DNA of 64,000 bases, taken from NCBI GenBank assembly GCA_903884455.1, contig CAISEW010000037.1, positions 1 through 64,000 of the forward strand, in the 5' to 3' direction. The position numbers and the translations under genes are program-made. Source of the stretch: an uncultured Chloroflexota bacterium (GTDB taxonomy: Bacteria > Chloroflexota > Dehalococcoidia > GIF9 > AB-539-J10). Positions 33,040 through 41,434 of this stretch are shown here, piece after piece (the first letter of the stretch is position 1; each line of letters begins with the position of its first letter). Below the pieces are notes generated by a model. That model was given only the letters and a program-made list of their open reading frames with translations, was not told where the DNA came from and did no database searches.

Positions 33040-33500
33040 CTTCCGTCGTTGCGAGGCTGACGAAGTCAGTCGAAGCAATCTCTCCTTCGCACCTCGAAGT
33101 CAGTAGTCAGAATTCAGCATTCAGAAGATTCCCCTACTGACTACTGGCTACTGGATTCTGTATTCTTGTTACTACCACTATTTTTTGCTTTTTGCAGTTT
33201 AATTTTTTATTTACTGTTGCTCTGTCATTTTGCATGGGCTTGTCCCGACATTGTCGGGATGAAATCGGCATTTGGAGCTTGGATTTTGACATTTGGAATT
33301 TAGCCAAGGGGATTGCCACGCTCCCGCCTGCCTGCTCGCCGTATGACTCCAGCAGGCGAGCCAAGCCTTGGCCTGCTTGCGCTAAAGCTTCAGCGAAGGC
33401 AAGCGGGCAGGTCGCTCGCAATGACAAAAAAGTAAGGTGCTTGCAATGACCCCCTCACTATGTCGTTGCGAGGAGCCCGAAGGCGACGAAGCAATCTTGA
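33040..33500. repeat. intergenic repeat block
   Basis: The 514-bp gap 33027-33540 between livF and livM holds many repeat units: gcgaggctgacgaagtcag, tactgactactggctactgg, low-complexity aattt/tttgg runs, and tcgttgcgaggagcccgaagg. A near-copy of the tactggctactgg/attctgtattcttg element is found inverted at 38760-38850. No gene supported. Confidence 0.7.
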
Positions 33501-33540
33501 TGAGGACGGGGGAGTGGGGAAAAATAGAGTTAACTTCTTT

Positions 33541-34662
33541 TTAGTGAAGGGAGGCACTACAGGCCCGGCATTCCTTACGCCAGAAACCATTAGTTAGCTT
33601 ACAGCGTGGACACTCTCGCTCAATCTTATCCCGTATCCACACGGCAAGCCCTTCAGGCATGAATAGCAGTATCACTATCACTACAACAGACAGAATAATA
33701 ATCGGGCGATCAGTAAGAAACAGCACAAAGTGCTCGATTTTAATAAGCGGAACGAAGAAGGGGGTACTGGGAATTGAAAGGCCCCTGATAATATCCCCGA
33801 GGCGCGTCGAAAGGTCCATAAGCGGATAGAGGATGAAAACCCCGACAACTGCTCCGTAAATGCTGACAATACCGCCAAATATTACCCATATTATGGCCTG
33901 AAAGGACATCGTGAGGGAAAGGCTGGAGGGGCCGACAGACTGTATCACATGGGTAAATAAGGCGCCGGCAAGCCCGGCGAAAAGGCCGCCGATGGCAAAA
34001 GCCAGCAGCTTGTATCTTACGGTGTTTATTCCTGAGGCACGGGCAGCAATCTCATCTTCTCGGATGGCATGGAAGATTAGTCCGGTCCTGATATTACTGC
34101 TCCCGGCATCGGTGAGCTTCCACATTATAAGCACCGATACCGTCATCGCTATCAAACATATATAATATCTCTGCACCTCCGAGCCGGCAAGAGCAGGAAG
34201 CGCAGCTATGCCATTTTCGCCGCCGGTATACTCTCTGAGAGATACGACTACTCCCGCCAGCATGAGAGGAAAGGCCAGGGTAAGCAGTGATAAGTAAGGG
34301 CCTCTCAGCCTCAGAGCCGGAAAACATGTGAGTACTCCTGTCACTACAGCGATCAGAACACTCAGTGGTATCGTCGCCCACGGCTGCCAACCCAGATATT
34401 TGTACAGAAGTGCCGAACTGTATGCTGCCACCCCGAAGAACAGAGCATGGCCAAAATTCAGCTGTCCAGTATAACCAGATAACAAGTCCCAGCTCACAGC
34501 AAAAATAGTGAATATGCTGGCGAAGGTAAACATGATCACATAAAAGCGTTGGTCCGTAATCAGCGGAAGAGTAAACAGGAAGACAAAGAAAATGATGGCA
34601 AGAAGTCGGCCGGGAACTGGTAGCACTCCATATTGGAAACTCTTGAGCAGCCGTCTCAACAA
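33541..34662 (-). CDS. livM: ABC transporter permease, LivM type, with C-terminal zinc ribbon
   Basis: A 373-residue LivM permease with about ten hydrophobic segments. The family EAA-like loop appears as HAIREDEIAARASGINTVRYK and GGLFAGLAGALFTH. Unusually, the C-terminus carries two CxxC pairs, ECPRCKLTNG and ECRACSASLH (about residues 350-370), forming a probable zinc ribbon on the cytoplasmic side. Starts one base after livH stop; co-transcribed. The ribbon is not part of ordinary LivM. Confidence 0.9.
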   Translation of the reverse strand: MLRRLLKSFQYGVLPVPGRLLAIIFFVFLFTLPLITDQRFYVIMFTFASIFTIFAVSWDLLSGYTGQLNFGHALFFGVAAYSSALLYKYLGWQPWATIPLSVLIAVVTGVLTCFPALRLRGPYLSLLTLAFPLMLAGVVVSLREYTGGENGIAALPALAGSEVQRYYICLIAMTVSVLIMWKLTDAGSSNIRTGLIFHAIREDEIAARASGINTVRYKLLAFAIGGLFAGLAGALFTHVIQSVGPSSLSLTMSFQAIIWVIFGGIVSIYGAVVGVFILYPLMDLSTRLGDIIRGLSIPSTPFFVPLIKIEHFVLFLTDRPIIILSVVVIVILLFMPEGLAVWIRDKIERECPRCKLTNGFWRKECRACSASLH

Positions 34663-34663
34663 T

Positions 34664-35536
34664 TTACAGTTTCTCCTCTTCGAACATTGTACCGAACAAT
34701 CCGGCTGGTCTGACTATGAGCACTATGACCATAGCCAGCAGGATAATCGTCCCTGTCAGGTAACCCCCATTAGGTATCAGAAAGCTGGCCATTTGCTCGA
34801 CCAATGCTATGATGAAAGCCCCGATGATGCTCCCCTTGATGCTTCCCAGTCCTCCCAATGTCACAATTACCATGACCGTCACCAAGGGCGCCCCCCACAT
34901 GCCAGGTCTGACTCCCTCTAGCGGTGCCAATAGGATACCAGCAACCACTGCCAGGGCTACGCTTAGCCCCATGGTTACCAGCAGTATCCTGGAAGCACTT
35001 ATCCCCATGAGGCCTGCAATCTCGGCGTCCTGTGCCGTAGCCCTGATGGCTATCCCCAGCTTTGTCTTTGTTAGAAGCAGCAACACCATGATAATAGCCA
35101 ACGCCGCTACCCCAACTGTCAATAGCTGCTGGTTGAGGATGCGAACCCCCGCTATGTCCACGTATCCTCCGATAAGAGAGGGAACCCCCCGAGTCTCACC
35201 GCCAAAACGCCAGAGCAGAGCACTCTCCATAATCATGACTAAAGCGATGGTAATGATCAATACAGCAGCATGATGCTCGCGTACCCGGTCAATAATGAAG
35301 CGGTAGACTAAGATACCTAGAAGGGTAACGACAACTATCGTCACGGCGATTGCTTCAATGTAGCCCAAGCCAATTTTCTTGGTACAATAGAACAGGCCGA
35401 AGGCTGCCAGCATGAAAAATCCCGTATGAGCCATGTTAACCAAGCGGGCCACGCCGAAGATAAGAGAAAAGCCTATCGCCAGGAGGGCATATATACCTCC
35501 GTTCACCACCGCGTAAGTTATAACTATGGCAGCCAC
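34664..35536 (-). CDS. livH: ABC transporter permease, LivH type
   Basis: A 290-residue LivH permease with about eight hydrophobic helices; IRATAQDAEIAGLMGISASRI is the conserved cytoplasmic loop that contacts the ATPase, and GGLGSIKGSIIGAFIIALVEQ follows. First gene of livHM, preceded by its own promoter and a terminator-like hairpin. Works with LivM and the LivGF ATPases on the opposite strand. Confidence 0.92.
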   Translation of the reverse strand: MAAIVITYAVVNGGIYALLAIGFSLIFGVARLVNMAHTGFFMLAAFGLFYCTKKIGLGYIEAIAVTIVVVTLLGILVYRFIIDRVREHHAAVLIITIALVMIMESALLWRFGGETRGVPSLIGGYVDIAGVRILNQQLLTVGVAALAIIMVLLLLTKTKLGIAIRATAQDAEIAGLMGISASRILLVTMGLSVALAVVAGILLAPLEGVRPGMWGAPLVTVMVIVTLGGLGSIKGSIIGAFIIALVEQMASFLIPNGGYLTGTIILLAMVIVLIVRPAGLFGTMFEEEKL

Positions 35537-35570
35537 GGCACTTTAATCCCCAAAACAAGAAAGGGAAGCC

Positions 35571-35597
35571 AAAGAAAAGGCGGGGATAACCCCCGCC
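35571..35597 (-). terminator. terminator/attenuator hairpin in livH leader
   Basis: GGCGGGG-GTTAT-CCCCGCC followed by TTTTCTTT on the minus strand, 35 bp before the livH start and about 80 bp after a strong promoter. Lying between promoter and gene, it may act as a conditional attenuator; alternatively it ends transcripts from upstream. Confidence 0.7.
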
Positions 35598-35680
35598 CCT
35601 CCTACAAAGTCTGTGATTCCGGTCGTTTGATTAATTCTGGGCACTTTGCAAACCCTTCACTGTCCGTTCAATTGGCAGAT

Positions 35681-35710
35681 ACTATATATTACATCTCCCC
35701 GCCTTGTCAA
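35681..35710 (-). promoter_or_regulatory. promoter for livHM
   Basis: TTGACA (35705-35710), 18-bp spacer, TATAGT (35681-35686) on the minus strand. Gives a leader of about 140 nt before livH. Confidence 0.65.
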
Positions 35711-35754
35711 GGGTTTTCCCCGAGTCTTGGGATTTTCCGACAATTTTATCTCAA

Positions 35755-35945
35755 ACTTAACTGTCATTGCGAGCACCTGCCCGCCAAGGCTTGGCTCGCC
35801 TGCTGGAGTCATACGGCGAGCAGGCAGGCGGGAGCGCGGCAATCCCCTGTTCCCACAGAGATTGCTTCGGCTGACTTCGTCAGCCTCGCAACGACACGAA
35901 GAGGGGGTGTCTTTGCGAGCACCTGAAAGGTGCGTGGCAATCTCA
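35755..35945. repeat. interspersed palindromic repeats
   Basis: Contains cattgcgagcacctgcccgcc, a central cgcctgctgg/gcaggcggg palindrome, gattgcttcggctgacttcg and gcgagcacctgaaaggtgcg. Nearly identical blocks occur at 33300-33430 and 38630-38710. It runs into the 3' end of the GIY-YIG gene. Confidence 0.75.
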
Positions 35946-36230
35946 TAATTCATCATACAGGTCACGCCATTCTCTGTTTGTACTATTAATTAACTGAACC
36001 TTCTTTTGTCTTGAGCCAGCCTTTATCTGCTTCTCCCTCAAAATGGCGTTTTCTATGTCCTCAAAGACCTCGTAATATACAACTTTGACAATGTTGTATT
36101 TCTTGGTGAATCCATCAGCCAGCCTTTCCTTGTGCTCGTAGACTCTTCTTATTAAATCGTTGGTGACACCCACGTAAAGCACGGTATTCCTTACGTTGGT
36201 CATTATGTAAACGTAGTATTGCTTACTCAC
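35943..36230 (-). CDS. GIY-YIG nuclease family protein
   Basis: A 95-residue GIY-YIG domain of the small YhbQ/UPF0213-like type: YYVYIMTNVRNTVLYVGVTNDLIRRVYEHK holds the GIY-YIG-equivalent strands (YVYI and YVGV) and the catalytic Arg. Such stand-alone proteins are common in bacterial genomes and often lie amid repeats, as here. Role unknown; a repeat-associated mobile-element link is possible but unproven. Confidence 0.9.
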   Translation of the reverse strand: MSKQYYVYIMTNVRNTVLYVGVTNDLIRRVYEHKERLADGFTKKYNIVKVVYYEVFEDIENAILREKQIKAGSRQKKVQLINSTNREWRDLYDEL

Positions 36231-36317
36231 CCACTATATTATACTAGAGCTTGCGGAGCCTGTTCCGAAGCATAAGCGAGGAATCTCGGCTCCTCGCAAC
36301 GACAAGAGGCGGCCGGT

Positions 36318-36352
36318 AAAAAACCGGAGGCCCCGGCTCAGCCGGGGCCTCC
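36318..36352 (-). terminator. strong intrinsic terminator
   Basis: GGAGGCCCCGGC-TGA-GCCGGGGCCTCC, then GG and six T residues on the minus strand, 33 bp after the stop of the small lipoprotein gene. It ends the substrate-binding protein operon. Confidence 0.92.
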
Positions 36353-36384
36353 GCAGGACTTGTCACCAGGTTAGATAGGTTAGA

Positions 36385-36648
36385 TTACCAGGTAGACCAG
36401 TTCCCGGTCATCCAGCTGGGTATGGCCATGCTTCCAGTGCCCGCATACTCGACGGCAGTCCAGTTCATACCAAGGAATGCCCTCGAAATAATGTTCGAAT
36501 ACGGCCAAGAAGCTGCCTTTGGAAAGACGCCAACCTGGGTGCCATTTCCTACCTCTCTGGTGGTTCCTCCACCACAGCCAGGTAGTGCCATAGCTAGCAG
36601 ACCTAGCAACAAGAGACAACTAATAACCACTAAAATCGTTCTTTTCAT
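36385..36648 (-). CDS. small lipoprotein (87 aa)
   Basis: An 87-residue protein with a lipoprotein signal peptide: MKRTILVVISCLLLLGLLAM then the lipobox LPGC (Cys25), followed by a Gly/Thr-rich linker. The mature part is short and aromatic (NWTAVEYAGTGSMAIPSW, NWSTW). ATG 36648 has AAAGGAGG eight bases upstream. It directly follows the substrate-binding protein gene (21 bp). Its signal resembles that of the substrate-binding protein at 53346. It might be an accessory subunit or a shrunken paralogue; function unknown. Confidence 0.65.
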   Translation of the reverse strand: MKRTILVVISCLLLLGLLAMALPGCGGGTTREVGNGTQVGVFPKAASWPYSNIISRAFLGMNWTAVEYAGTGSMAIPSWMTGNWSTW

Positions 36649-36669
36649 TTCCATTACCTCCTTTATCCC

Positions 36670-38100
36670 TTACACCTTCCGCCATTGCATAAATATGCCG
36701 GTCACCCAGCTTGGACCAAAAACCAAGTCATGGGGGTTAAATGATGGCATTGTGTAGTTGGATGCAGCAAAGGGCTCAGGAACGTAGCCGGTCGCACCCC
36801 ACAAAGAGTCTATCTGAGTGTCGTTGAGTGCTGGCAGCAACATGCCATACGTCCCATAGTTCCACCTCATTGTGGTGCCATCCCACATCGGGAAAAAGGC
36901 GTTTACACCACTTGTGCCGGTCATCTTATTGTTCAAGTCTTCAAAGTAAGGAATAAGGGCATCAACAGAAGCTTGAACGCTCGTAGCATTACTACCATCC
37001 CATCCCTTGTTTAAGATGGCAGCCTTCAGATTATACATAACATCATAGGCAGCTGCGGTATAGGAGGGGAACTTACCATATGCCGCCTGGAACGCGCTAA
37101 GGAAAGGTAGCGTCTTCACGGTCTGATTTAGACCCGGTGCCCAGGTTCCCATGGTAATTTCATACTCGCAATAACCTTCGGTATCCTCCCAGAAGGTTGA
37201 CTCCTGGGCTAATACATTAATGCCTGCCGCAATAGCTGGTATCCCCAGCTCGCCTTTCTTCTGACTGAAGACAGTGCCAACTGGCCCGGACATGATAGTG
37301 AAAATAACTTCACACTTGTCGGCTTTAAGCGCATTCAGTGCGGGAGTAACTATGCTTGAGCCAGCGGTGTCAGAAACTGTCTTTATGGCGCCCAGCGACC
37401 AGCCAAATAACGGCCCAAACGCAGGTATGCGGCTCTGGAATGCCGCTACCATCGGGGCGGCCCATTCTAGGCTCTCAGCGAATATGCCAATTCTAACTGT
37501 CTTATTAGAGGTACCATTGCTTCCATAGACGTACGGCTCCCATCCCGTCGCGTTTCGTACGGTGTCAGTGACCATTTTCAGCATCTGGAAACAGGCGGTT
37601 ATCAGAAAAGAGCTATTAAATGGGCTGGCTCTGAAGATGTACTTCTGGTTCCCGTAGGTGCCGGGATTGACTTTGTAGTATGGGACATACATTAATAGGG
37701 TTGCAGTAGCGGCACCAACGATCATAAACATCGGCGTCCTATTGAGAACAATGGGTATCTCGGTGTTCACGCCTTCTGTCCGGAAGCCGCCGATAACAAG
37801 CTTGCAATCTAGGTTGGCATCTAGCTTGGCTGCAAGCTTGGTTCCCGCCGCGGCAGAGTCACTGATTTCGTTGGTGTCACATGAAATCACAGTGAAGTTA
37901 TACGAAGTGCCGTTGACGGTGAAGCTGCCAATTTCGTTGGCTGCCAGTAGGGCGCCTCTCAACATGTCTTGCCCTTGTACATACGCCATTGGCCCGGCTA
38001 TGATGACCTTGATTGTGGGGGTAGCGGCGCTGGCCATGCTAGGTAGCACCAACCCTATCACCATAAGACTGGCAATAATTAGAAAAATAATCCTTTTCAA
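36670..38100 (-). CDS. ABC transporter substrate-binding protein (HAAT/LivK-like)
   Basis: A 476-residue periplasmic-type binding protein. Signal peptide LKRIIFLIIASLMVIGLVLP then SMASAA, with no lipobox cysteine. The mature part begins IKVIIAGPMAYVQGQDMLRGALLAANEI, as in Leu/Ile/Val-binding proteins that bind branched amino acids or organic acids. TTG start at 38100 with GGAGG eight bases upstream; the open frame continues to 38178, but that part belongs to a conserved leader. Paralogue at 53346-54917. Serves the livGF/livHM transporter encoded next to it. Confidence 0.88.
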   Translation of the reverse strand: MKRIIFLIIASLMVIGLVLPSMASAATPTIKVIIAGPMAYVQGQDMLRGALLAANEIGSFTVNGTSYNFTVISCDTNEISDSAAAGTKLAAKLDANLDCKLVIGGFRTEGVNTEIPIVLNRTPMFMIVGAATATLLMYVPYYKVNPGTYGNQKYIFRASPFNSSFLITACFQMLKMVTDTVRNATGWEPYVYGSNGTSNKTVRIGIFAESLEWAAPMVAAFQSRIPAFGPLFGWSLGAIKTVSDTAGSSIVTPALNALKADKCEVIFTIMSGPVGTVFSQKKGELGIPAIAAGINVLAQESTFWEDTEGYCEYEITMGTWAPGLNQTVKTLPFLSAFQAAYGKFPSYTAAAYDVMYNLKAAILNKGWDGSNATSVQASVDALIPYFEDLNNKMTGTSGVNAFFPMWDGTTMRWNYGTYGMLLPALNDTQIDSLWGATGYVPEPFAASNYTMPSFNPHDLVFGPSWVTGIFMQWRKV

Positions 38101-38104
38101 ATCT

Positions 38105-38199
38105 TCAACCTCCTTTGTTTGTGGTTGCTCCCATTTCATCGGAGCTAACCTTCGCTGCTGGAACAAACCGGTCGACACCGGTTGCCTCCAGCAACCTTA
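38105..38199 (-). promoter_or_regulatory. conserved structured leader upstream of substrate-binding protein gene (copy 1)
   Basis: On the minus strand a 95-nt segment highly similar to 53242-53340. Predicted helices: TGCTGGA with TCCAGCA, enclosing CAACCGGT with ACCGGTTTG, and a third CTCC-GAT...-GGGAG hairpin. Base changes between the copies keep pairing. It ends at the ribosome-binding site of the gene. Matches no riboswitch I know. Confidence 0.7.
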
Positions 38200-38489
38200 G
38201 TCTTTATACATTACCCGATAGACCCACCTCCTTTCGTGCTTTTGGTCTTCCGATTTTTTGTTGCCCGTGGGGGCAAGCCTGGAAAGGGAGACCAAATAAA
38301 TTCGTTGGGAACTCGACCTTTTGACTATCTGCGATTCTTGTTGTCAATTTGATTGCTGCCAGATCCCCCCGAGCCTCCATTTTTCTCTTCCTATACCTCC
38401 TTTAATTATATCTTATCTCCCCGTCTTTGTCAATCAACCTTATCCCTTGTGTGCGCTTTACTCTGTCATTTTTTCTTTTACTACTTGAA

Positions 38490-38850
38490 GTGTAACATCT
38501 AAATATTAAAATGCTGTTAAGGGGTAAGAAGGGGGTCAACTCTATTTTTCTCCACGCCTATTCCTGCAGAGATTGCTTCGTCGCCTTCGGCTCCTCGCAA
38601 CGACAGAAAGGGGGCTGTCATTACGAGCCATTTCCTTTTTGTCATTGCGAGCGACCTGCCCGCCAAGGCTTGGCAGGCGGGAGCGTGGCAATCCCCTTGG
38701 CTAAATTCCAAATGCCAAACTCCAAGCTCCAAACAAATCCCTTCGAAATGCAAAAAGCAAAAATAATGGTAGTAACAAGAATACAGAATTCAGTAGCCAG
38801 TAGGGGAATCTTCTGAATACTGAATTCTGACTACTGGCTACTAATTTTAG
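38490..38850. repeat. intergenic repeat block upstream of the binding-protein leader
   Basis: Within the 647-bp gap 38200-38846: an inverted copy of the taatatttagatgttat element (38490-38512) shared with 52990 and 55010; then gagattgcttcgtcgcc, cattgcgagcgacctgcccgcc and cagtagccagtagggg units. No gene supported. Confidence 0.65.
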
Positions 38851-39785
38851 GATTTGGTGCTTGGGATTTGGAATTTCCCCTGGAGCATCTTATCCACGGC
38901 AGCTATCGCTTTAAGGCGAATTTCCCGGGGGACCTTCACCTCAGGACTCATCTCTTCCAGAGACCACAGGACTTTCTCCAGGGTAATCAACTTCATGTTG
39001 GGACAGATTGCCTGCTCGGAAACAGGAATAAACCTCTTGCCGGGACTCTCTTTTCTAAGCCGGTGTATTAATCCTATCTCCGTGCCCACAACCATCTCTC
39101 TGACCTCATCCCGCCGGGCATATCTACACATCCCGCTGGTGCTGGTTACTTCGTCGGCCAGGGCGATGACCTCCGGCTTACATTCGGGATGAACTACCAC
39201 CTTAGCTTGAGGATATTCCCGCTTCAACTCCTTTATCGTCTCAGGCTCTATCCTGGCATGGGTGGGGCAGAAGCCGGGCCAAAGAATCATCTTTTTGCCT
39301 GTCCTGGCCGAGACATAATGCCCGAGATACTGGTCAGGGACAAATAATATCTCCGGAGCATCCAGGCTCTCTACAATCTCGACGGCATTGGCGGAGGTAC
39401 AGCAGATATCTGACTCTGCCTTGACTTCGGCTGAGGAGTTGATATAGCAGACCACCACTGCTTGAGGATGTTCCTTTTTCTTCGCTCGCAGTTGCTTAGC
39501 GGTAATCATATCCGCCATGGGGCAGCCAGCATTCATATCAGGCAGCAAAACCACCTTATCGGGACAAATGATGGAGGCTGTTTCCGCCATGAAGTGAACT
39601 CCGCAAAACACGATTACATCGGCATCGGTTTTAGCCGCATTCTGGCTCAGCTCCAGAGAATCGCCGAGGAAGTCGGCTATATCCTGAACCTCATCCCGTT
39701 GATAGTTATGGACCAGGATAACAGCATTCTTTTTTTTCTTAAGAGCCGAGATTTTCTCGACCAGTCCAGCATCCCTATTTTCCAT
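38847..39785 (-). CDS. nadA: quinolinate synthase A
   Basis: A 312-residue [4Fe-4S] enzyme that condenses iminoaspartate and dihydroxyacetone phosphate to quinolinate for NAD synthesis. The three cluster cysteines are in ICCTSANA, HPECKPE and ICPNMKLIT; VHNYQRDEVQDIADFLGDS at the start and LPDMNAGCPMADM are family signatures. Overlaps fdhD by 11 bp. nadB and nadC are not in the window. Confidence 0.95.
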   Translation of the reverse strand: MENRDAGLVEKISALKKKKNAVILVHNYQRDEVQDIADFLGDSLELSQNAAKTDADVIVFCGVHFMAETASIICPDKVVLLPDMNAGCPMADMITAKQLRAKKKEHPQAVVVCYINSSAEVKAESDICCTSANAVEIVESLDAPEILFVPDQYLGHYVSARTGKKMILWPGFCPTHARIEPETIKELKREYPQAKVVVHPECKPEVIALADEVTSTSGMCRYARRDEVREMVVGTEIGLIHRLRKESPGKRFIPVSEQAICPNMKLITLEKVLWSLEEMSPEVKVPREIRLKAIAAVDKMLQGKFQIPSTKS

Positions 39786-40569
39786 CTATGGTTATCCTCC
39801 AGGCATGAGTGTAAACATTCATCCTCTTGCCTCTGACAAAGCCCACCAGGGTCACGCCCAAATCATTAGCTAGCCTCACCCCTAAGTTAGTAGGGGCGGA
39901 CTTAGAGACAATTATGGAGACATTTCTTCGGGCTACCTTGAACAGTATCTCCGAAGTGACCCTGCCGCTGGTGATTATTATGTGATCGTCCGTCGCTATG
40001 TCATTCAAGATGCATTCGCCAAAAATTTTGTCTATGGCATTGTGTCTTCCTATATCTTCGCTAAACACTAAAATGTCCTTATTATCACACAGGGCAGCGC
40101 TGTGCACACCGCCGGTCGCCCGATAAATCTGGGAGCGATGTTGAAACTCGCTTACCAGAGCTAGAACTTCGAGAGCGGAGATTTTAATCTGGGATTCGAC
40201 TTTCCCCTGACCTTGAGCATCAGCGGCGCTGTGGAAAGAGGTCCCCCTCCCGCATCCTGAAGTGATGAACCTCTCAAACAAAACATCATCGGCAGGCTCC
40301 TCACCCTTTTTCGTTTCTACCCACACCACGCCCCGCCGGTCATCAACCATTATCTTTTTTATCTCATCCTTACTCTTAAGAAATCCCTCGGAGAAAAGAA
40401 ACCCGACCGCCAAATACTTTAAATTCGCCGGGGAACAGAGCAAGGTTACCAGCTCGTGGTTATTTAAGATGATAATGAGGGGAAACTCTTTGGCCACTAC
40501 ATCTTCAATGCTGCTGCTACCCTTTTCAGTAAGCTTCAATATAGAAATCTTCTCTGTCTCATTATCCAT
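39775..40569 (-). CDS. fdhD: formate dehydrogenase accessory sulfurtransferase
   Basis: A 264-residue FdhD protein that passes sulfur from a cysteine desulfurase to the molybdenum cofactor of formate dehydrogenase. TSGCGRGTSF carries the functional cysteine loop (one Cys here instead of CxxC), and EDIGRHNAIDKIFG plus IITSGRVTSEILFKVARR are typical. Overlaps the MOSC gene by 8 bp and nadA by 11 bp. Indicates a Mo/W formate dehydrogenase or related enzyme elsewhere in the genome. Confidence 0.92.
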   Translation of the reverse strand: MDNETEKISILKLTEKGSSSIEDVVAKEFPLIIILNNHELVTLLCSPANLKYLAVGFLFSEGFLKSKDEIKKIMVDDRRGVVWVETKKGEEPADDVLFERFITSGCGRGTSFHSAADAQGQGKVESQIKISALEVLALVSEFQHRSQIYRATGGVHSAALCDNKDILVFSEDIGRHNAIDKIFGECILNDIATDDHIIITSGRVTSEILFKVARRNVSIIVSKSAPTNLGVRLANDLGVTLVGFVRGKRMNVYTHAWRITIDGK

Positions 40570-41005
40570 TCTTTTCTATCCTTATCTGGTCTCCAGCCTT
40601 GACACAACCCCCGTGAGTCACCCTGGCAAATATCCCTTCCTTGGGCATGATGCATTTGCCTATCTCCTGGTAGATAGCGCAACCGCTATGACATTCCTTA
40701 CCAATCTGAGTGACCTCAAGGAGGACATCCTTTCCAACAGAGATTTTTGTGCCTACGGGCAGAGACATGAGTTCCACCCCTTGGGTAGTGAGATTTTCCG
40801 CAAAATCACCGGGACCTACCTCGAAGCCCAGTCTTCTCATCTTATCGATACTTTCCATCGCCAGCAAACTCACCTGCCGATGGGTACAGCAGTCAGCGTG
40901 GGCATCCTCAACAAGACCGTAGTCCTCTTTAAGGATACCTTCGGCTACAGTTTTCTTTCTGGTACCCTTCTCTTCACTCTTGCAGACGGCAATTATTTTA
41001 GCCAT
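40562..41005 (-). CDS. MOSC domain protein
   Basis: A 147-residue MOSC domain (Mo-cofactor sulfurase C-terminal type). GLVEDAHADCCTHRQVSLL, the cofactor-binding VGPGDFAENLTTQG and GKECHSGCAIYQEIGKC with conserved cysteine are present. Probably handles sulfur or molybdopterin together with the following fdhD. The frame is open upstream to 41203, but that part contains a decayed Fe-S gene fragment, so MAKIIAVC at 41005 is used as start. Confidence 0.85.
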   Translation of the reverse strand: MAKIIAVCKSEEKGTRKKTVAEGILKEDYGLVEDAHADCCTHRQVSLLAMESIDKMRRLGFEVGPGDFAENLTTQGVELMSLPVGTKISVGKDVLLEVTQIGKECHSGCAIYQEIGKCIMPKEGIFARVTHGGCVKAGDQIRIEKNG

Positions 41006-41034
41006 TGAGCGGTAGTTTGTATTATACACACTCT

Positions 41035-41110
41035 TATTAAACTTAGCTAAAGACTGTCGGTCACTGGCAAATTCAGGCTGGTCTAAGGTGGGGCATTCTT
41101 CCTGTGATAC
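41035..41110 (-). pseudogene. 3' fragment of an Fe-S (PF04060-type) gene
   Basis: Reads EECPTLDQPEFASDRQSLAK, almost the same as the C-terminus EECPILDQPEFAADRQALAK of the protein at 43132-43968; DNA is also clearly similar. Only the last 25 codons or so remain, fused in frame to the MOSC upstream region. A relic of a duplicated gene. Confidence 0.7.
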
Positions 41111-41159
41111 AGTCCAGATAGATGGGTGACACTCTATATGTTTGTAACGTTGGGTAATA

Positions 41160-41280
41160 ACCTCCTGTGTCATTGCGAGCCCCGACCTGTCGGGGCGTGG
41201 CAATCTCTATCCCCAGCAGCCCCACAAGATTGCTTCGTCACTTGTGTTCCTCGCAATGACAAGAAAGAGGCGTCACTAAT
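41160..41280. repeat. interspersed palindromic repeats
   Basis: tcattgcgagccccgacctg, gattgcttcgtcacttg and ctcgcaatgac units in the gap 41111-41434 between MOSC and the ABC exporter. No gene seen. Confidence 0.65.
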
Positions 41281-41434
41281 CATATGAACGAGTACATCTT
41301 GTTGTAATTATTTTTGAGGATGGTTATACTTGGAGTTTGCATCTCCCGGAGTCGTGCCCGAGGCAGGATGATTAGAGGATTACACGGAGTCCATTATCTG
41401 GACGCTGCTAGCTTGCAGAAGGCAGATTAAGCAA

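Noticed and set aside
33390..33590. 66-codon frame between livF and livM
   Set aside because: Made up of repeat sequence and the end of livM in another frame.
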